Origin: Streptomyces sp. NBC_00704
GTDB lineage: Bacteria; Actinomycetota; Actinomycetes; Streptomycetales; Streptomycetaceae
Length of the DNA stretch: 64,000 nt
Direction of reading: 5' to 3'
Assembly (NCBI RefSeq): GCF_036226605.1
Contig: NZ_CP109000.1
Location: forward strand, 1,732,501 to 1,796,500
Position numbers and translations under genes: made by a program
Part shown: positions 45,010 to 53,101 of the stretch, piece by piece
How the letters are laid out: every line of letters starts with the position of its first letter
How positions within the stretch are numbered: the stretch's first letter is position 1
Notes under the pieces: model-generated
Seen by the model: only the letters and a program-made list of their open reading frames with translations
Told to the model about the DNA's origin: nothing
The model's database searches: none

Positions 45010-45046
45010 GTCGAGGATCCTTCTCGTGCGGTGTCGTCGAGGGCGC

Positions 45047-45730
45047 TCAGGGGGTGGTCGAGCGCACCTCACGGTACGCCGCCGCCGGCTCCCGACGCCC
45101 GCCGAGGCCGTCGAGGACGCCGCGGACCAGCAGGAACTGTGCGGCGACATAGGTGAGCATGATCCACAGGTCGGGGCACGGGGGCTGCGGCCAGTCGGCC
45201 ACGCCGGTGGCGATGAGGGTGTCGGAGAGCAGGAACAGCAGGCCTCCTGCGCCGGCGACCGGGCCGAGCCTGACGGCGGCGGTGCAGGCCATGGCCGTCA
45301 GGAGGGTGCTGTACACCGCGACGGGCGGGCGCAGTTCGTGCGGCAGGCCGGGCCACAGCAGGACGACGGTGGCCGTCAGGACGACGGCGTAGCAGGGGGC
45401 GAGCACCGCGGCCCGCGTGTGGGGACGGCCGACGCGGGCGAACAGCACCAGGTAGCAGACGTGTCCGGCGGCGAAGGACGCCATGCCGGCGAAGAAGGCG
45501 GGATCGGCGTCGGACAGCAGCAGGACGTCGCCGCCCCAGCCGCACGCGAGGGCCGCCGGCAGCAGCCTGGGCGCCCCTCGCAGGGCGGCCCAGCCGGCGA
45601 GCAGCGGCATGAGCAGCGGCTTGGCGAGAGTGTGGCCGGGGCCGAAGCCGGTCGCGAGGCTGAGCAGGTCGACGGCGGTGGCGAGCGCGCACAGGGCGAG
45701 GAGGACGGGGATGACGCGGGAGCGGGTCAC
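45047..45730 (-). CDS. YhhN/TMEM86 family membrane protein, possible lysoplasmalogenase
   Basis: 227 residues from a GTG at 45730 that overlaps the upstream stop (GTGA). About eight membrane helices, with the family residues in TLAKPLLMPLLAGW, LACGWGGDVLLLSDA, AGHVCYLVLFARV and LFLLSDTLIATGVADW. Human TMEM86B splits the vinyl-ether bond of lysoplasmalogens. The two conserved acidic residues (DVLLLSD and LLSDTL) are present. Coupling to an AGMO-like hydroxylase suggests ether-lipid turnover. Confidence 0.87.
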   Translation of the reverse strand: MTRSRVIPVLLALCALATAVDLLSLATGFGPGHTLAKPLLMPLLAGWAALRGAPRLLPAALACGWGGDVLLLSDADPAFFAGMASFAAGHVCYLVLFARVGRPHTRAAVLAPCYAVVLTATVVLLWPGLPHELRPPVAVYSTLLTAMACTAAVRLGPVAGAGGLLFLLSDTLIATGVADWPQPPCPDLWIMLTYVAAQFLLVRGVLDGLGGRREPAAAYREVRSTTP

Positions 45731-46620
45731 GCGGCCGAGGTCTCCTGGACCGGGGACGCGGTGGAGCCGGGGGCGGGCGCGGCGGACGCGGGCTGCCACC
45801 CCGGGCCGCGGAAGACGCGCCCCGCCCGCTCACGCCAGCCGGACGCCGCCCTCACGTCCCGGGCGATCGCGACGTACTCGTGCGTGGCCACCTTGATCGG
45901 GTTGAACGTGTTGATGTTCTTCGTCAACCCGTAGACGGGCCGGTCCACCTCGGGGACGAACGAGCCGAAGAGCCGGTCCCAGACGATGAGGATGCCGCCG
46001 AAGTTGCGGTCCAGGTAGCCGCCCTGGGAAGCGTGGTGGACGCGGTGGTGGGACGGCGTGTTCAGCAGGAACTCGAACCACCGCGGCATCCGGTCGATCC
46101 GCTCGGTGTGGATCCAGAACTGGTACACGAGGTTGGCCGAGGAGCAGAAGGCGAGTGCGGCCGGGTGGACGCCCGCGGCGACGAGCGGGACGTAGAACGG
46201 CCAGACGGTCAGCGACGTCCAGGGTTGACGCAGGGCGGTCGTGAGGTTGAACTTCTCGCTGGAGTGGTGGACGACATGACAGGCCCACAGGACGCGGATG
46301 ACGTGGTGGCCGCGGTGGGACCAGTAGTAGAAGAAGTCCTGCGCGAGCAGCATCAGCGGGAGCGTCCACCACAGGACGGGCACGCGCAGCGGCGTCAGTT
46401 CGTAGACCGCCGTGTAGATCGCGACGATCGGGATCTTCCAGAAGAAGTCGAAGACGAGGCTGCCGAGCCCCATGCCGACGCTCGTCGCGGCGTCCTTCGC
46501 CTCGTATCCGGCCGCGGCACCCTCCTCGGCGGGGTGGAGCCGCACGCTGATCACCTCGACGACGGTGAGCAGCACGAAGGCGGGTATCGACCAGAGCACG
46601 ACATCGGGCAAATTAGGCAT
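45727..46620 (-). CDS. sterol desaturase family, alkylglycerol-monooxygenase-like hydroxylase
   Basis: 297 residues, integral membrane di-iron enzyme. The histidine boxes are YWSHRGHHVIRVLWACHVVH, then HSSEKFNLTTALRQPW, and SHHRVHHASQGGYLDRNFGG. HHSSE..NLTTALRQ followed by GG.LIVWDRLFGSF is the pattern I associate with alkylglycerol monooxygenase (AGMO), which cleaves the O-alkyl bond of ether lipids. Other members act on sterols or carotenoids. It is the first gene of a two-gene operon with the YhhN/TMEM86 homologue. Confidence 0.9.
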   Translation of the reverse strand: MPNLPDVVLWSIPAFVLLTVVEVISVRLHPAEEGAAAGYEAKDAATSVGMGLGSLVFDFFWKIPIVAIYTAVYELTPLRVPVLWWTLPLMLLAQDFFYYWSHRGHHVIRVLWACHVVHHSSEKFNLTTALRQPWTSLTVWPFYVPLVAAGVHPAALAFCSSANLVYQFWIHTERIDRMPRWFEFLLNTPSHHRVHHASQGGYLDRNFGGILIVWDRLFGSFVPEVDRPVYGLTKNINTFNPIKVATHEYVAIARDVRAASGWRERAGRVFRGPGWQPASAAPAPGSTASPVQETSAA

Positions 46621-46754
46621 GTGGGCAACGTAGAACCGCTGATGGTCCGCCGCTAGACGTTGTTACCCACAAGTATTACCGGGGGTATGCGCTTGCTTGT
46701 TGGTGATCCTCGCCAACCGGTGGCGAGAACGGGCCGGGCGCTCACGTCCCCTTC

Positions 46755-46851
46755 ACACTCCCGCCGCTCCCGGCGTTCACCCTCACACCACTCCCGGCGT
46801 TCGCCCTCACGCCACTCCCGGCGTTCGCCCTCACGCCACTCCCGGCGTTCA
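46755..46851 (+). repeat. four tandem copies of a 24-bp unit at the VIT1 gene end
   Basis: CACTCCCGGCGTTCGCCCTC-type units recur every 24 bases between 46755 and 46850. On the minus strand the VIT1-family stop TGA (46849-46851) lies at the edge of the first unit, so the array starts inside the last codons of that gene. Another diverged copy (CACTCCCGCCGCTCC) flanks the far side. Confidence 0.9.
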
Positions 46852-47559
46852 CATTCCCGCCGCTCCCAGCAGCGCCCCGACCGCGTACGTGACCGCCATC
46901 GCGAGCGCTCCGCCGCCCGTGTTGCGCGCCACCGCCCGGCCCGCCGCCGCCGAGCCCAGCCGGGCGCTGCTCCAGCCGGTGCCGGCCAGCGCGACCAGGA
47001 CCGACGCGACCGTGACCGGGAGCCTCCAGTGGACCGGAGGGAGCACGATGGCGAGGAGCGGCAGCAGGGCGCCCGCGGTGAAGGCGAGGAAGCTCGCCCA
47101 GGCCGCGTGCCAGGGGTCGGTGAGGTCGTCCGGATCGATGCCGAGCTCCACCCGCGCGTGGGCCCTCAGCGCGTCCCGCTCCGTGAGCTGCACGGCGGCC
47201 TCCCTGGCCACCTGCCGGGACAGGCCCCGCTCCCTCAGCAGCTCGGTCAGCTCGTCCAGTTCGGCCTCCGGCTGCTCGCGCAGCTCCCGGCGTTCCTGCG
47301 CGAGGGCGGCCCGCTCGGAGTCCCGCTGCGTCGACACGGAGACGTACTCCCCCGCCGCCATCGACATCGACCCGGCGAGCAGACCGGCGAGCCCGGCCGT
47401 CAGCAGCGCCGCACGGTCGTCGGTGGCGCCCGCGACGCCGACGACGAGGCCCGCGGTGGAGACGATGCCGTCGTTGGCGCCGAGCACGGCGGCGCGCAGC
47501 CAGTTCAGCCGGGATCCGAGCGAGCCCTCGTGAGCCTCGGCATGGGTGGGTTCCGTCAC
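46849..47559 (-). CDS. VIT1/CCC1-family iron/manganese transporter
   Basis: 236 residues from a GTG at 47559. The N-terminal signature is LNWLRAAVLGANDGIVSTAG. Next come MSMAAGEYVSVSTQRDSERA, a cytosolic Glu-rich metal-binding region (RRELREQPEAELDELTELL), and three further helices. The family moves Fe(II) or Mn(II) out of the cytosol. The start is chosen by homology because no strong ribosome site is present. Longer starts up to 47619 stay in frame. Confidence 0.88.
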   Translation of the reverse strand: MTEPTHAEAHEGSLGSRLNWLRAAVLGANDGIVSTAGLVVGVAGATDDRAALLTAGLAGLLAGSMSMAAGEYVSVSTQRDSERAALAQERRELREQPEAELDELTELLRERGLSRQVAREAAVQLTERDALRAHARVELGIDPDDLTDPWHAAWASFLAFTAGALLPLLAIVLPPVHWRLPVTVASVLVALAGTGWSSARLGSAAAGRAVARNTGGGALAMAVTYAVGALLGAAGM

Positions 47560-47640
47560 AGGACGGAGGATGGCACCCCGGATGACGCGCACCCGGCACC
47601 GACGCTCGACCGTCCGCACTCCCCCCAGGGAAGGAGAGGC

Positions 47641-47730
47641 GCCGGAGGGGGACGGAATGCCGGAAGGGGACGGAGAGCCGGAGGGGGACGGAATGCCGGA
47701 GGGGGAGGGAGAGCCGGAGGGGGAGGGAGG
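47641..47730 (+). repeat. five tandem copies of an 18-bp unit
   Basis: GCCGGAGGGGGACGGAAT and close variants repeat five times. It lies 80 bp upstream of the VIT1 start and 300 bp before the exonuclease gene, in a purine-rich strand. No gene is present. Confidence 0.85.
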
Positions 47731-48040
47731 AAGAGATCAAATATGCATACAAGAGGCAAGAGGGAGTAACCAGGTGAAGATGACCAAGATGCATCAATAC
47801 ATGTGAAACAGCATGGAGGGCCCCTTCAAGGCACATACGAGCGTGACGAGTTCACCCGGCACCGCGCACCAGGGCCCGAACGGGCGCTGCACGCGCGGTG
47901 GTTGTGCGGGGAGCGGGAGGTCCGGGCGGGCACGCGTGCGTGCGTGAGGCGAACTCCCGTACGCGCCGGAGGGCTTCCTCCCTCCCCTCCACGGGGCAGG
48001 TGCGGCGAGGTGTCAGTAGGGGCCCGTATCCTCAGTGACC
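47731..48040. other. spacer with an AT-rich island upstream of the exonuclease gene
   Basis: Positions about 47735-47830 are unusually AT-rich for this genome (AAATATGCATACAAGAGG, AAGATGCATCAATACATG), with ATGCAT twice. A 10-codon frame GTG-AAG-ATG to TGA (47774-47806) with GGGAG upstream is present but too short to support. The remainder to 48040 is ordinary GC-rich spacer and should hold the exonuclease promoter. Confidence 0.5.
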
Positions 48041-49051
48041 ATGCTCGAAGACCACACGACGACAGCGTCCTCCCCCACGGAGTGGCCGACCGCGTATCCC
48101 CAGGGATACGCGGTCGTTGACGTGGAGACCACCGGCCTGGCCCGGGACGACCGGATCATCTCCGCCGCCGTCTACCGGCTGGACGCGCGCGGTGAGGTCC
48201 AGGACCACTGGTACACGCTGGTCAACCCGGAGCGCGACCCGGGCCCGGTGTGGATACACGGTCTGACGAGCGACGTGCTCGAAGGCGCGCCCCTCTTCGG
48301 GGACGTGGCCGAGGAGTTCGCCGCGCGGCTCGACGGGCGGGTGCTCGTCGCGCACAACGCGGTCTTCGACTGGCAGATGATCGCGCGGGAGTACGCGCGC
48401 GCCCGGCGCGAGGCGCCGGTGCGGCAGCGGCTGTGCACCATCGCCCTGTCCAAGGAGCTGGGCCTGCCGCTGCCCAACCACAAACTGGAGTCGCTGGCTG
48501 CGCACTTCGGGGTCGTGCAGCAGCGGGCGCACCACGCGCTGGACGACGCGCGCGTGCTCGCGGAGGCGTTCCGGCCGAGCCTGCGGGCCGCGGCGGCCGG
48601 CGGTGTCCGTCTGCCGCTGCTGGAGTGCCGGCCGCTGACGGAGTGGACGGACCGGCCCGCGCCCCGGATCGGCCGCCAGGCGGGCGGCCCGGACGGCGGC
48701 CTCGGCGGCTACGGCGCGTACCGTCCCGGCACATGGCGGCCGTCGCGCAAGCGTCCCGCGTGCCCGTACCCCAACCCGGGACGGTACGAGGACGGCAAGA
48801 GGCTCAAGCAGGGCATGCGGGTCGCCTTCTCGGGCGACACGTCGGTCGAGCGCGAGCTGCTGGAGGACCGTGCCGCCGAGGCCGGTCTGCACGTGGCGAC
48901 GAGCCTGTCCCGGCTGACCAGCCTGCTGGTCACCAACGACCCCGACTCGGGCACGTCGAAGGTGGTGAAGGCGCGCCAGTTCGGGACGCCCGTCGTCGAC
49001 GAGGCCGCCTTCGGACAGCTCCTGCGCGACGTGGAGCCCGCCGACGGGTGA
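48041..49051 (+). CDS. DnaQ-like 3'-5' exonuclease with BRCT domain
   Basis: 336 residues. The DEDDh exonuclease domain at about 20-185 has ExoI VVDVETTGLARDD, ExoII VAHNAVFDWQMIA and ExoIII HHALDDARVLAE. A Pro/Gly/Arg linker leads to a BRCT domain near 260-330 (GMRVAFSGDTSVERELLEDR, TSLLVTNDPDSGTSK). It resembles the epsilon-type proofreading or repair exonucleases of actinobacteria. ATG at 48041 is favoured over a GTG at 48035. Confidence 0.92.
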   Translation: MLEDHTTTASSPTEWPTAYPQGYAVVDVETTGLARDDRIISAAVYRLDARGEVQDHWYTLVNPERDPGPVWIHGLTSDVLEGAPLFGDVAEEFAARLDGRVLVAHNAVFDWQMIAREYARARREAPVRQRLCTIALSKELGLPLPNHKLESLAAHFGVVQQRAHHALDDARVLAEAFRPSLRAAAAGGVRLPLLECRPLTEWTDRPAPRIGRQAGGPDGGLGGYGAYRPGTWRPSRKRPACPYPNPGRYEDGKRLKQGMRVAFSGDTSVERELLEDRAAEAGLHVATSLSRLTSLLVTNDPDSGTSKVVKARQFGTPVVDEAAFGQLLRDVEPADG

Positions 49052-49150
49052 CGCGGGCGCACGGCGGCCACACGCGCGGGCGGCTTCGGCACGCCGACGG
49101 CCACACGCGCGGGCGGCTTCGCGCGCCGACGGCCCCGCGCGCGGGCGATC
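49052..49150 (+). repeat. 33-bp tandem repeat after the exonuclease stop
   Basis: CGGCCACACGCGCGGGCGGC plus TTCGGCACGCCGA occurs twice and partly a third time (CGGCCCCGCGCGCGGGCG), starting 14 bases past the stop. No gene in this spacer to 49229. Confidence 0.8.
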
Positions 49151-49229
49151 CCGGCGTACGGGTGATTGCCGCGCGACTCGCCCGTCGTCCGCTCGCCCGC
49201 GCGGGTGGGGACCGCTCACCCTGTGGCGC

Positions 49230-49463
49230 ATGGCGAGATGCGAAGTTTGCGGCAATGACTACGGAATGACCTTCGAGGTGCACGCGCAGGGCGCGGTCCA
49301 CGTCTTCGACTGCTTCTCCTGTGCGATCCACCGCATGGCCCCCATCTGCGAGCACTGCCGGGTCCAGATCATCGGCCAGGGCGTCGAGGTGGAGGGGCAC
49401 TGGTACTGCGGCGCGCACTGTGCCCGCGCGGAGGGCAGGGTGGGCATCGTCGACAGGGCGTGA
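49230..49463 (+). CDS. small four-cysteine-pair zinc-binding protein
   Basis: 77 residues with CEVC, CFSC, CEHC and CGAHC, eight cysteines in four pairs, plus nearby histidines (HRMAPI, GHWYCGAHC). The spacing suggests two zinc knuckles, as in LIM-like or prokaryotic-metallothionein-type proteins. The target is unknown. ATG at 49230 lacks a strong ribosome site. Confidence 0.8.
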   Translation: MARCEVCGNDYGMTFEVHAQGAVHVFDCFSCAIHRMAPICEHCRVQIIGQGVEVEGHWYCGAHCARAEGRVGIVDRA

Positions 49464-49523
49464 TCCGTTCCGGGAACCCGCGCGCGAGGTCAGCCCGAGG
49501 GGCGGCTCGCGGCACCCGGCCGA

Positions 49524-49562
49524 GTACACCCCACGACCGAGTTGTACGGTCGTGGGGTGTAC
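49524..49562 (+). promoter_or_regulatory. 16-bp perfect hairpin covering the SURF1 start codon
   Basis: GTACACCCCACGACCG (49524-49539) and CGGTCGTGGGGTGTAC (49547-49562) pair perfectly around AGTTGTA. The predicted GTG start (49557-49559) and the bases before it lie inside the 3' arm. The hairpin may terminate the preceding gene, or control SURF1 translation by hiding its start. Confidence 0.7.
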
Positions 49563-50348
49563 CGCTTCCTGTTGTCCCGGCAGTGGGTGATCCTCACGCT
49601 GGTCTCCCTCCTCCTCATCCCCACGATGATCAGGCTGGGCTTCTGGCAGATGCATCGCTACGACGAGCGCACCGCGCGCAACCAGCTGGTCTCCGACTCG
49701 CTGGGCGCCGACCCGGTGCCCGTGGAGTCCCTGACCGCCCCGGGGCACGAGGTCACCCGCAGCGAGCGGTACCGCAGCGTGACCGCCGTCGGGGCCTTCG
49801 ACACCGGGCGCGAGGTCGTCGTCAGGCGGCGGGTCAACTCCGATGAGACGGTCGGCTTCCACGTGCTGACCCCGTTCGTGCTGACGGACGGCAAGGTACT
49901 GCTGGTCAACCGGGGCTGGATCCCCGCGAACGGCGCGAGCCAGACCGACTTCCCCCGGATCCCCGCGCCGCCGTACGGCCGCGTCAGCGTCACCGGGCGG
50001 CTGATGCCGGACGAGACGACCGCGGCCAGCGGCATCAAGGACCTCAAGGGACTGCCGGACCGGCAGGTCATGCTGATCAACAGCGAGCAGGAGGCCGGCC
50101 GCCTGGGCGCCCGGGTCCTCGGCGGCTACATCGTGCAGACGGCGCCCGAGCCCAAGGGCGACACCCCGGAGCTGCTCGGCCCGCCCGGCAGCGAGGACGC
50201 GGCCCTGAACTTCGCCTACGCCATCCAGTGGTGGCTGTTCTCGGCGGGCGTCCCCGTCGGCTGGCTGGTCATGGCCCGGCGGGAGGCCCGCGACCGTGCC
50301 GCGGCCGCCGCCCGGGCCGCCGAGCACACCGAGCCCGCCCCGGTGTAG
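49557..50348 (+). CDS. SURF1-family cytochrome oxidase assembly protein
   Basis: 263 residues from a GTG at 49557. An N-terminal helix (WVILTLVSLLLIPTMIRLGF) is followed by WQMHRYDER, the conserved LLVNRGWIPAN in the centre, a periplasmic-side domain, and a C-terminal helix (YAIQWWLFSAGVPVGWLVM). The two-helix layout is typical. It helps assemble haem a into cytochrome aa3 oxidase. No cox genes are nearby. Its start codon lies in a hairpin. Confidence 0.92.
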   Translation: MYRFLLSRQWVILTLVSLLLIPTMIRLGFWQMHRYDERTARNQLVSDSLGADPVPVESLTAPGHEVTRSERYRSVTAVGAFDTGREVVVRRRVNSDETVGFHVLTPFVLTDGKVLLVNRGWIPANGASQTDFPRIPAPPYGRVSVTGRLMPDETTAASGIKDLKGLPDRQVMLINSEQEAGRLGARVLGGYIVQTAPEPKGDTPELLGPPGSEDAALNFAYAIQWWLFSAGVPVGWLVMARREARDRAAAAARAAEHTEPAPV

Positions 50349-50390
50349 GCGTATTGATCAAGCGCGCGAACCCCGCGGCACGTGCCGGGC

Positions 50391-50430
50391 ACGCGCGCGT
50401 GTAGTGATCCACGCGCGCGTGTGGTGATCC
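50391..50430 (+). repeat. 20-bp tandem duplication
   Basis: CACGCGCGCGTGTAGTGATC and CACGCGCGCGTGTGGTGATC stand head to tail in the spacer after SURF1. CACGCGCGCGTG is itself a perfect palindrome. Confidence 0.75.
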
Positions 50431-50493
50431 GGCCGTCACCCGGCCGGACGCACCTCTGATTGCCGTACGGGCCCGCCGGGAACCCGGAACCCC

Positions 50494-52281
50494 GTGCACC
50501 CCCGCATCGAGGACTACGCCCTGATCGGCGACGAGCAGACCGCGGCCCTGGTCGGCACGGACGGATCGATCGACTGGCTCTGCCTGCCCCGCTTCGACTC
50601 CGGGGCCTGCTTCGCCCGGCTCCTCGGCGACGAGGACAACGGGCACTGGCGCATCGCCCCGCGTGGCGCGGAAGGGGCCTGCACCCGGCGCGCGTACCGG
50701 CACGACACGCTCGTCCTGGACACCGAGTGGGAGACCGGCGACGGCGCGATCCGGGTCACCGACCTGATGCCCCAGCGCGACCGGGCACCGGACGTGGTGC
50801 GCATCGTCGAGGGGCTGCGCGGCCGGGTGACCGTCCGCAGCGCCCTGCGGCTGCGGTTCGACTACGGCTGGGTCGTCCCCTGGATGCGCCGGGTGGACGG
50901 CCACCGGGTGGCGGTCGCCGGGCCCGACGCGGTCTGGTTCCGCAGCGAGCCGGAGGTGCGCACCTGGGGCGAGGACTTCACCACGCACGCCGAGTTCACC
51001 GTCGCCGAGGGCGAGTCGGTCGCCTTCGTGCTGACCTGGCACCCCTCGCACGAGACCCGCCCCCCGCAGGTCGACCCGTGGCAGGCGCTGCGCGTCAGCG
51101 TCGACGACTGGCGGGAGTGGGCCGCCCGCTGCCGCTACGACGGGCCCCACCGGGACGCCGTGGTGCGCTCCCTGATCACCCTCAAGGCCCTCACGTACAC
51201 CCCCACCGGCGGCATCGCCGCGGCGCTCACCACCTCCCTGCCCGAGGAGCTGGGCGGGGTCCGCAACTGGGACTACCGCTACTGCTGGCTGCGGGACTCC
51301 ACCCTCACCCTGGGCGCGCTCCTGGCGGCGGGCTACGAGGACGAGGCCGAGGCCTGGCGCAACTGGCTGCTGCGCGCCGTCGCGGGCGATCCGGCCGACC
51401 TGCAGATCATGTACGGCCTGGCGGGCGAGCGCCGGCTGCCCGAGTGCGAGCTGCCGTGGCTGTCGGGCTACGCCGGCTCCACACCGGTGCGGATCGGCAA
51501 CGGCGCCGTGGGCCAGTTGCAGCTGGACGTCTACGGCGAGGTCATGGACTCGCTGTCGCTGGCCCGGACGGCGGGCATGTCGCCCAAGCCGCACATGTGG
51601 TCGTTGCAGTGCGCGCTGATGAACTGGCTGGGCGAGAACTGGCGGCAGCCGGACGAGGGCCTGTGGGAGGTGCGCGGCGGGCGGCGCCAGTTCGTGCACT
51701 CCAAGGTGATGGTGTGGGTGGCGGCCGACCGGGCGGTGCGCGCGCTGGAGGAGTACCCGAAGCTCAGCGGCGACCTGGAGGGCTGGCGGGCGCTGCGCGA
51801 CGAGGTGCACCGCGAGGTGTGTGAGAAGGGCTACGACCCGCGGCGCAACACGTTCACCCAGTCCTACGGGTCGGCGGACCTGGACGCCGCGCTGCTGCTG
51901 ATCCCGCGCGTGGGTTTCCTGCCGCCGGACGACCCGCGGGTCGTCGGGACCGTCGACGCGGTCCGCGACGAGCTGGGGCACAGCGGCCTGGTGCGCCGCT
52001 ACAGCACGGACGGTGCGCCCGTGGACGGGCTCCCGGGCGACGAGGGCGCGTTCCTGGCCTGCTCGTTCTGGCTGGCGGACGCGCTGCACATGACCGGCCG
52101 CACGGCGCAGGCGCGCGAGCTGTTCGAGCGGCTGGTGGGGCTGGCCAACGACGTGGGGCTGCTGGCGGAGGAGTACGACCCGGTGGCCGGGCGGCACCTG
52201 GGCAACTTCCCGCAGGCCTTCAGTCACATCGGCCTGGTGAACACCGCCCTCGCCCTGTTCGGCGGCGAGGGGGCAGGATAG
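50494..52281 (+). CDS. glycoside hydrolase family 15 enzyme (trehalase/glucoamylase-like)
   Basis: 595 residues from a GTG at 50494. The N-terminal beta-sandwich holds IEDYALIGDEQTAALVGTDG and SIDWLCLPRFDSGACFARLL. The (alpha/alpha)6 barrel carries RNWDYRYCWLRDSTLTLGAL (catalytic-site loop) and PGDEGAFLACSFWLADAL with the second acid. This cytosolic actinobacterial form hydrolyses trehalose or short alpha-glucans. The substrate cannot be decided here. There is no signal peptide. The next SDR gene starts 5 bases after the stop. Confidence 0.92.
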   Translation: MHPRIEDYALIGDEQTAALVGTDGSIDWLCLPRFDSGACFARLLGDEDNGHWRIAPRGAEGACTRRAYRHDTLVLDTEWETGDGAIRVTDLMPQRDRAPDVVRIVEGLRGRVTVRSALRLRFDYGWVVPWMRRVDGHRVAVAGPDAVWFRSEPEVRTWGEDFTTHAEFTVAEGESVAFVLTWHPSHETRPPQVDPWQALRVSVDDWREWAARCRYDGPHRDAVVRSLITLKALTYTPTGGIAAALTTSLPEELGGVRNWDYRYCWLRDSTLTLGALLAAGYEDEAEAWRNWLLRAVAGDPADLQIMYGLAGERRLPECELPWLSGYAGSTPVRIGNGAVGQLQLDVYGEVMDSLSLARTAGMSPKPHMWSLQCALMNWLGENWRQPDEGLWEVRGGRRQFVHSKVMVWVAADRAVRALEEYPKLSGDLEGWRALRDEVHREVCEKGYDPRRNTFTQSYGSADLDAALLLIPRVGFLPPDDPRVVGTVDAVRDELGHSGLVRRYSTDGAPVDGLPGDEGAFLACSFWLADALHMTGRTAQARELFERLVGLANDVGLLAEEYDPVAGRHLGNFPQAFSHIGLVNTALALFGGEGAG

Positions 52282-52286
52282 GAGCC

Positions 52287-53042
52287 ATGGATCTTGGACT
52301 GAAGGACCGGGTGTACGTCGTCACGGGGGCCACGCGGGGCCTGGGCAACGCCGCCGCGCGCGAGCTCGTCGCGGACGGCGCGAAGGTCGTCCTGACGGGG
52401 CGGGACGACGAGCGCGTCGCCGCCGCGGCGGCCGAGCTGGGGCCGAACGCCGTCGGCGTGGCCGTCGACAACGCCGACCCCGGCGCCGCGGGCCGCCTGA
52501 TCGCCGCGGCGCGGGAGGCGTTCGGCGGGTTCGACGGGGTGCTGGTGAGCGTGGGCGGGCCGCCGCCCGGGTTCGTCGCGGACAACACCGACGAGCAGTG
52601 GCAGGCCGCGTTCGAGTCGGTGTTCCTCGGCGCGGTGCGCCTGGCGCGGGCCGCGGCGGCCGAGCTGGAGGCGGGCGGGGTCATCGGGTTCGTGCTGTCG
52701 GGATCGGTGCACGAGCCGATCCCGGGGCTGACCATCTCCAACGGGCTGCGCCCGGGGCTCGCCGGGTTCGCCAAGTCGCTGGCCGACGAGCTGGGGCCGC
52801 GGGGCATCCGGGTCGTGGGGCTGCTGCCCGCCCGGATCGACACCGACCGGGTGCGCGAGCTGGACGCGCTGTCGGCTGATCCCGAGGCGACCCGGACCGC
52901 GAACGAGTCCCGGATCCCGCTGCGCCGCTACGGCGCCCCCGAGGAGTTCGGCCGGGCGGCCGCGTTCCTGCTGTCGCCCGCGGCCTCCTACCTGACGGGG
53001 ATCATGCTCCCGGTCGACGGCGGGATGCGGCACGGGTTCTGA
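52287..53042 (+). CDS. SDR-fold protein lacking the catalytic Tyr and Lys
   Basis: 251 residues. The nucleotide-binding TGATRGLG is intact and the C-terminus PVDGGMRHGF is typical. At the active site the Ser is present (VLSGSVHEPIPGL), but the YxxxK motif reads SNGLR, with Ser for Tyr and Arg for Lys. It may be a non-reducing binding protein or use another mechanism. It follows the GH15 gene by 5 bases, so cotranscription is likely. Confidence 0.88.
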   Translation: MDLGLKDRVYVVTGATRGLGNAAARELVADGAKVVLTGRDDERVAAAAAELGPNAVGVAVDNADPGAAGRLIAAAREAFGGFDGVLVSVGGPPPGFVADNTDEQWQAAFESVFLGAVRLARAAAAELEAGGVIGFVLSGSVHEPIPGLTISNGLRPGLAGFAKSLADELGPRGIRVVGLLPARIDTDRVRELDALSADPEATRTANESRIPLRRYGAPEEFGRAAAFLLSPAASYLTGIMLPVDGGMRHGF

Positions 53043-53101
53043 CGCGCGCCGCCGGGCGCCGGACCGGTCACCGGCTGCGCCCGGCGGCCCAACTCGGCGG
53101 C

